Assembly: GCA_015227615.1 (NCBI GenBank)
Contig: JAALGZ010000004.1
Span: 1,922,001 to 1,986,000, forward strand
From: Labyrinthula sp. Ha
Lineage: Eukaryota; Sar; Bigyra; Labyrinthulida; Labyrinthulaceae
Length of the DNA: 64,000 bases
Direction: 5' to 3'
Made by a program: the position numbers and the translations under genes. Each line of letters opens with the position of its first letter. The stretch's first letter is position 1. Shown in pieces: positions 58,549 to 64,000 of the stretch. The notes below the pieces were generated by a model, which saw nothing but the letters and a program-made list of their open reading frames with translations, was not told the DNA's origin and searched no databases.

Positions 58549-60321
58549 AGAGAAAAATAAAATACATAACTGGTGTATATATTGAACTATTAAAGTTCAA
58601 TAGCTCTGTTGCGTTTCTTAAATGAAGAAAACCTTGTAAAGCATCATTAACCTTGTAATATAAACATTGTACCAGTTTTGGTTGTTCGAGACAAAGATCT
58701 TGAGAGGTTGGATAAGTTAATCAGGATGGAGTTTCTTTGATCCAAAGTGAAAATCGCTATTTAAGGGTAGTAGTTTCAAAATTATATTTTTCGTGGAGGC
58801 CAAATTTGGAAAAAGAAGTGGAGCTGATGTGAGTAAAAATACAGAGAAATGAAACCAAAGTATTCTAGACACGAATATTGATTATTGGTCTGGTAGTATT
58901 CAAAGTGAAACACTCCTTTACTTTTTATTTTTTGCACGATTCTCGCCTCATTGGAGAAATTTCTCTTTAGAGTATTCCCAGGGCAAATCGATACCCTTCG
59001 AATTCCCCTATGAAAACGACGCTAAGATATACGATTTTTAAATCTAAGATTGTAAGAGAATCCATTAGAGCCTTGCTCGTCTTAACTACAGATGATAATA
59101 TCTCATTATCGACAAAAATTTGCCGTTACAGCCTCTATACTCGTTTTTGGCATTGAGGTGCGTAATTGTAGTTATTACAGACATTTTCTTGCTGAAATTT
59201 TTCGCACTAAAAAGCCGCATTCAGTTATTTACGATCACTAGGCCATAGGAGATATATCTAATGTGAATGGGGTAAATTTGAAACTGAATTTGTACCTTAA
59301 CGCTGAGGTTCTAACTTTCCTTTGTGAATCTTTAGCATTATGCTTCCTATGGAGCTGTCATATTCATGTCATTGGTCAGAAGTTTTCCTCAATGCATTGA
59401 TTATTGTGATAAACAGTACGTAGAATTAGGCTGAGTGCTGACATGACTGTTTCTTGCTAAAGATAATATGATGTTTAATTGATACTTCATTCCCTTATTT
59501 CAAACTAAATGCACTTTAAGAATGGGCTTCATCCTAGGTGCTAGGAGCTTCCAAAGAGAGATAGTATCTCGCCAATTGCTGTCCTAAATCTAATGAAAAG
59601 AAGGTTGTGAAATTGAGCCTAGCATTTTTTTGGAAGATCAAACCGGTCTCAGAAGAAACAAACTATTGGGAACGTTAGAGCTCGAGCAAAGAAGCCCTTA
59701 GTGGCTGCTACAGGCATTCGGTGAGATAATTCAGTCTTACAATTGTTTGGTATCTATGACATTTCGCGTAACTACTGGGCTTGAGTGCACCAGCAAGCTA
59801 GATTTTTTGAGAAACGGCAGGAAGGCTCTAAACAATAATTCTATTTTCATTCGAAGAAGAGTATTGGGTCACAACTGTAGGCAGCTGAACTTCATTTCTG
59901 CTCAGGTTTGCTCCCAAAATGAAGGCTTTTTTGTTACGTTTTAAGTCCTGTAGTTTCTCTCAACACTTAAGTTTGAAAGTAGTTGGCTGCTGAGTGAAAC
60001 TATATTTCTTTTTGTTGTAAGGAATAGGGCACCACAATAACCAGCCAAACCCTTTATACAACCTAACCAAAACTAAATACTAGTTCTTATAAACCACAGT
60101 AAGTTCATCAATGCAACATTTTTAGAGCCCATAAACCAAGATTGACTCTGTGTTCCTACACAGTTGACGTGCATGGCAGCCACTGTTCTTCAAATATTAA
60201 GTTTCATTAGTTAACGCAAACTTGAGTTCGTAGTATGCTGGTGGTGGAACAAAGCACAGGGAAAGAAAAAACTTAAAATAGTAATATTCTTGACAACTCA
60301 ATTAAAAAAAACCTGCACTAT
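58549..60321. other. intergenic, nothing recognised
   Basis: No recognisable gene; 3' flank of the large chromatin protein at its right end. Confidence 0.4.
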
Positions 60322-63300
60322 TTAAGCCTCTTGAAGGCTTAACCTATTAGCCTCTACTCGTTTTCTAAACTTTGAATCAATTTTAATCCCCAAAACATGT
60401 CTAATATGTGCTTCCACTAATCCCAACTGGAACAGATTATTGCAATACTCAATTGCTCGGTTAACCCTAGTTTCATGCCTGGTACAGCGCAGCACTGCTT
60501 CCTGGGCTCTTGTGTCATCTAAGGGATAAGGATCCCCACAATATTGTAAAAACAACGTCTTCATGATATTTCTTACGTTCCGAATGATTTCTCTAATATT
60601 CTCTACTTTCCCTTGCTTAATTTTTATGCTGTCGAAAGTCTCTTGAATATCATCCAACCAGTTGATTCTGCCACTGCCAAACCAGGTGCGAATTCGCGGA
60701 GAGTAGTTAATTCCGCCGGATTGTTTAATAGTCATATTTTCTAGAGCCATCAAAGTTGACAACAACAGTAGAAGATGAGCTCGAAAAGTGTTACGTACTA
60801 CAGTGTCTCCCAACGTACTTCTAGAAATATTGGTTTCAGGATTTATCAGGTTTTTCTCTTTTAGCTGATCAAACAGTTTGTGTAGGTGTCCAAATTGGCT
60901 AAGCCTAGCCTCAATCTTTATTTTTTCTCCTTCTACATAGTTGGGGTCCTCTTTTGAACGCAGTGTTGTAACCTCGGCTTCGACCCTTTTTAGTTTTGCC
61001 TTACAATCTATCAAATCTTGGGTTTTCTGCGGCAGCACCCATGTACTTTCGCGAGTATGTTTGTGATAATAATACTCGGTGCCCTCGGACACTGCTGTCT
61101 TCCACAAACTGGCTTCGGGCTCAAGCTCAGTTATCTTTGACCTTAGCTCTTGTGCCTGGAACTCCAGATCTCTAATCTTATTCCTAATTCCTTCCAGTTC
61201 AGCTTCTGTTAAGGGCGCAAGCTGCGCGAAACTGCTACTTAAGGATTTATGCTCTACTTCAAACGCTTTATTCCTTTCCACCAAAAGTTTGATTCTTTTA
61301 GACAAGTTTTTATGTAATCTATTCTCTCTTTTTCCACGGACATCCAAGCTATCCAAGAACCCACGTAACTGATCTGTGGTATTGAGCATATGCCATGTTT
61401 CAGTCTTTACTTCCTCGATAAACAATGTACCACATTCCAGCACAATTGGCCACAGGAACCATATCCTATTCCTATACCTATCTTCCCCAACAGGTTCTAG
61501 CTTGTTTGATAGTTTAAACAGAATACCTTCTCGGTCAATTGCTTGTGTTGAAATAGAAGATTTCGTAAGGTCAGTATCCTCTCCCTTAGCAGAGGATTTT
61601 CGTTGATCTGCTTTCAAAGACTCTACCTCTTTCTTATCTATATCCAATATTGCATTTAAATTACGTAACTGTTTGGCCTTGTACTTCGAGCTTTCAAAGA
61701 CCTTATCCACAAGCCAATTGGTGAGCTGAAGCTGAAAGGAAACTGACTCTATACTAAAATCACAATCATCTTCTAAAGCTGCCAAAAGGTCTTGGAGGGT
61801 TGGTAAAGGAGTAAGGGGTATTGCATATTCTGGGGTTGAGGTTATATTACCAGTTGCATCACTGGCACTTCTATTCTCCTCAGTATCACTGTGCTCGAAG
61901 CTTCTGCGAAGAACTCGCTCTGTATACAAACCCATAAAAACTTCTTCAAGTTTCTTACTGTCATTATAAACTTTAGTAAATGATTTGTTGTATTTTCTAC
62001 AGTTTCGCCAAACTTGACGGACATCTGCTAAAACCCCCTGATACCCACCACCTTTACAGTCATGTGAATAGTATCTATCGTCGAGCAGCTGTTCTCGCAC
62101 CTCGTTCATTTTCTCACGGAGTTCCACGCCAAGCTGGTAGTCACTTTTATACTTCCAAACACCTTTTTTTCTAACTTTTCGGGATATTACGTATTCTGAG
62201 CTCTTGTTTAAATCCTCTGACATTTCTTCTTCCTCATCCTGCGAGTCGTGAGAGGCACTTCCTTCTTCCTCCACCTCTGGAGAGGAAGAGGTTTCTTGTT
62301 GTTCATTACCTTTAGGTTCTTCCAGTCTGATAACTGGCATAACTATATCCCTACAATAGGTTTTACGCATATCTTCTGTCACATGCTTATTATTGTAGTG
62401 CCCCCTTTGTAACCTGTTTCTAATCGTTCCTAAGTCCATCGGACGGTTAACTAATTCCAAATAATCGGGATATTCGCTCGTGTCAACTGGAGAACTAAAG
62501 TGTGCACTCAAGGGATTGTCCACGATTTTCAAAAGAATCTCTTCACATGCATCCAATAGATCAACTTTGGCGTAGAGTTTAGATTTTGGGTGACGCAGAC
62601 CACCGTCTAAGAAATTATACTCGTTCATAGGAAACATATTTGATTCAGATTTTTCAATACGAGCAGTTTCTTCTAACAATTCTTTTTGAAGCATACGGCG
62701 TGCTAGCTCGACCGTGGAAAGCTTAGAAACAAGAAACCTTGGAAAAGGAAATGCTTCATCTTTGTTATATACGAAACAGGACGTCTTATCAGTAACTTCA
62801 TCAAGTGGAAGAACAAAACCTACATCGTTTTGTTGCTCAGAGGCTCTCGTTGTCACCCCTTCACTATCAAACGCTTGGTGACCTGAGGACAAATTATCAG
62901 GAAACAGATCTTCCCAACTGCCTTGTACACTGTCTTCAGCAACAAAAAGAAGCAACTTTTCCCATATGTCTAAGATATTCTCACTGAATAACTTTCGTAC
63001 AAACTTGCACAGGTCAAAACTTTCAAAGTCTTCATTAAACTGAACAATATCATTAACAGTTCGGAGAGATAACCACAGTGCAATTATAGCTGGAAAGAGT
63101 TCTGGACCAAGTACTAGGTTTTTAGTTTCCCCTTGCCTTAGCAGAACGGGATTAATCTGGGTCGGGGTCAACAACAGCAAGTCGGGATATATGAGTGATA
63201 AACCTGGTTTAGCGGCCAATTGTTGTTTCTTTGGAAGATACTTGTATTTTCTCTCACTCTCAGGAAGCTTATCATCTTCCAGAAGAATCAAGTCATCGGG

Positions 63301-64000
63301 CAAACAAAAACCTTCTGCCACCATTTTCCGGCCTTGTGCTTCCAAACGGGTTTTATTTGAAATTTGTGTGTTTTCTAAAGAAATTGGAGTATAGACTTTG
63401 GGAGATCCATTTTGAGAACTCCTAGTGTACTCTTTCTCTCTTCTCACACTACTTCTTTTCGCTTTAGAAAACTCGCAGTTGCCCCTGTTGATAAGGTTTT
63501 GAATAAACCAGTGGCCAAAGTCAATACCAAGCCTTGTTAGCTCATCAATAATAGTTTCATAAGATGAGACTATCGTGCTCGTCGTGAGACGACGCCATCT
63601 ATCCTCTTTCAAAATTCGAAAGACTTTTATTATCTCTTTCTGACTTGGGTTAGGACATGGACAATGTACACTGCTCCTTATTGTAGTAACAAGGATATGC
63701 AATAAAGCTTGCACCTTATGCTTTCTTAGTGCTGGGGCAGACATTCCTGAAAGCATGCCTTTCGCAGCATGAATATATGCCCTCCAAGCGGAAATGCTAT
63801 AGCACGCTGATTGAAAAACGTGAAATCCTTGAACAAAATATCTATAATAGCGATGGGATGGGACGGTATCTACACGGTTACCACCTAACTTGTATCTGGC
63901 TGATTTTGTTTTTAGCCACAAAATTGCATTTGCTTTACCATGAGTAATTTCCAGACCGGTAATCTCCAAAATTTTTACCCTGACGCGAGCCCGGCCTACC
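60322..64000 (-). CDS. large chromatin protein: RFTS-like, DDT-like, bromodomain, WHIM/WSD, WW; 5' end outside window
   Basis: An open frame of over 1,220 codons that runs through the right edge, so the start is not in the window. Numbering from nt 63969: about 10-60 resembles the DNMT1-type replication-foci domain (ILWLKTKSARYKLGG, then PSHRYYRYF). About 290-345 looks like a DDT helical module. A bromodomain begins at about 470 (FSSPVDTSEYPDYLELVNRP, MDLGTIRNRL) and resumes after roughly 110 inserted residues with ADVRQVWRNCRKYN, the acetyl-lysine-binding Asn being in the last motif. WHIM1-like helices lie at about 720, WSD at about 835-880 (EPVGEDRYRNRIWFLWP...RGKREN), a WW domain at about 965-990 (WKTAVSEGTEYYYHKHTRES, STWVLP), and helices to the end. 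DDT-WHIM-bromodomain proteins are partners of ISWI remodellers (ACF1/BAZ, plant DDT proteins), so nucleosome remodelling is the likely role. Domain calls: bromodomain, WSD and WW good; DDT and RFTS tentative. Confidence 0.85.
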   Translation of the reverse strand, partial: VGRARVRVKILEITGLEITHGKANAILWLKTKSARYKLGGNRVDTVPSHRYYRYFVQGFHVFQSACYSISAWRAYIHAAKGMLSGMSAPALRKHKVQALLHILVTTIRSSVHCPCPNPSQKEIIKVFRILKEDRWRRLTTSTIVSSYETIIDELTRLGIDFGHWFIQNLINRGNCEFSKAKRSSVRREKEYTRSSQNGSPKVYTPISLENTQISNKTRLEAQGRKMVAEGFCLPDDLILLEDDKLPESERKYKYLPKKQQLAAKPGLSLIYPDLLLLTPTQINPVLLRQGETKNLVLGPELFPAIIALWLSLRTVNDIVQFNEDFESFDLCKFVRKLFSENILDIWEKLLLFVAEDSVQGSWEDLFPDNLSSGHQAFDSEGVTTRASEQQNDVGFVLPLDEVTDKTSCFVYNKDEAFPFPRFLVSKLSTVELARRMLQKELLEETARIEKSESNMFPMNEYNFLDGGLRHPKSKLYAKVDLLDACEEILLKIVDNPLSAHFSSPVDTSEYPDYLELVNRPMDLGTIRNRLQRGHYNNKHVTEDMRKTYCRDIVMPVIRLEEPKGNEQQETSSSPEVEEEGSASHDSQDEEEEMSEDLNKSSEYVISRKVRKKGVWKYKSDYQLGVELREKMNEVREQLLDDRYYSHDCKGGGYQGVLADVRQVWRNCRKYNKSFTKVYNDSKKLEEVFMGLYTERVLRRSFEHSDTEENRSASDATGNITSTPEYAIPLTPLPTLQDLLAALEDDCDFSIESVSFQLQLTNWLVDKVFESSKYKAKQLRNLNAILDIDKKEVESLKADQRKSSAKGEDTDLTKSSISTQAIDREGILFKLSNKLEPVGEDRYRNRIWFLWPIVLECGTLFIEEVKTETWHMLNTTDQLRGFLDSLDVRGKRENRLHKNLSKRIKLLVERNKAFEVEHKSLSSSFAQLAPLTEAELEGIRNKIRDLEFQAQELRSKITELEPEASLWKTAVSEGTEYYYHKHTRESTWVLPQKTQDLIDCKAKLKRVEAEVTTLRSKEDPNYVEGEKIKIEARLSQFGHLHKLFDQLKEKNLINPETNISRSTLGDTVVRNTFRAHLLLLLSTLMALENMTIKQSGGINYSPRIRTWFGSGRINWLDDIQETFDSIKIKQGKVENIREIIRNVRNIMKTLFLQYCGDPYPLDDTRAQEAVLRCTRHETRVNRAIEYCNNLFQLGLVEAHIRHVLGIKIDSKFRKRVEANRLSLQEA

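Noticed and set aside
1-64000. CRISPR arrays, bacterial operons, rRNA genes
   Set aside because: No regularly spaced direct repeats or rRNA sequence seen; the window is eukaryotic nuclear DNA.

Overview
The window is nuclear DNA of a small-genome eukaryote, most likely a protist or alga. The genes carry spliceosomal introns, several of them only 28-35 nt long. Proteins include mitochondrial succinyl-CoA ligase, replication protein A subunit 3, the UCHL5/UCH37 deubiquitinase, the histone N-acetyltransferase NAA40 and a multidomain chromatin factor. A calcium-dependent protein kinase (CDPK) argues for an archaeplastid or SAR-type lineage rather than animals or fungi. TAA, TAG and TGA all end genes, so the code looks standard. 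The base composition is AT-rich. I cannot fix the lineage further from sequence alone.

Layout. Genes sit in compact islands separated by long, AT-rich deserts holding decayed mobile DNA. (1) 1-1661: 5' part of a Zn/Cd-type P1B ATPase, cut by the left edge. (2) 1.7-12.2 kb: desert. (3) 12.2-14.5 kb: TPR protein, UCHL5 and NAA40, packed with a 94-bp divergent spacer and a 6-bp convergent spacer. (4) 14.6-24.6 kb: decayed gene-like remnants and an old Ty1/copia fossil. (5) 24.6-28.1 kb: succinyl-CoA ligase beta and CDPK, tail to tail. (6) 28-40 kb: non-LTR remnant, a 1.8-kb repeat, and a complete hAT transposon with perfect 8-bp target duplications. (7) 39.7-40.7 kb: an inverted copy of the 3' half of the CDPK gene. 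(8) 40.9-46.9 kb: an unknown 328-aa protein and a Bro1-like protein. (9) 47.6-50.0 kb: second copy of the 1.8-kb repeat and two MITE-like elements. (10) 50.1-53.3 kb: FAM185A-like protein, a type II membrane protein, and RPA3. (11) 53.3-60.3 kb: desert. (12) 60.3 kb to the right edge: a large chromatin protein.

The genes do not form one pathway; they are housekeeping and regulatory genes. The most notable points are two very recent DNA-level copying events. One is an inverted duplication of 1,024 bp with about two differences. The other is a nearly identical 1.13-kb tract inside an otherwise diverged repeat pair. Also notable are an apparently intact hAT element, the ultrashort introns, and two unusual architectures: Bro1 + PPxY + UBM, and RFTS-like + DDT-like + split bromodomain + WHIM/WSD + WW.
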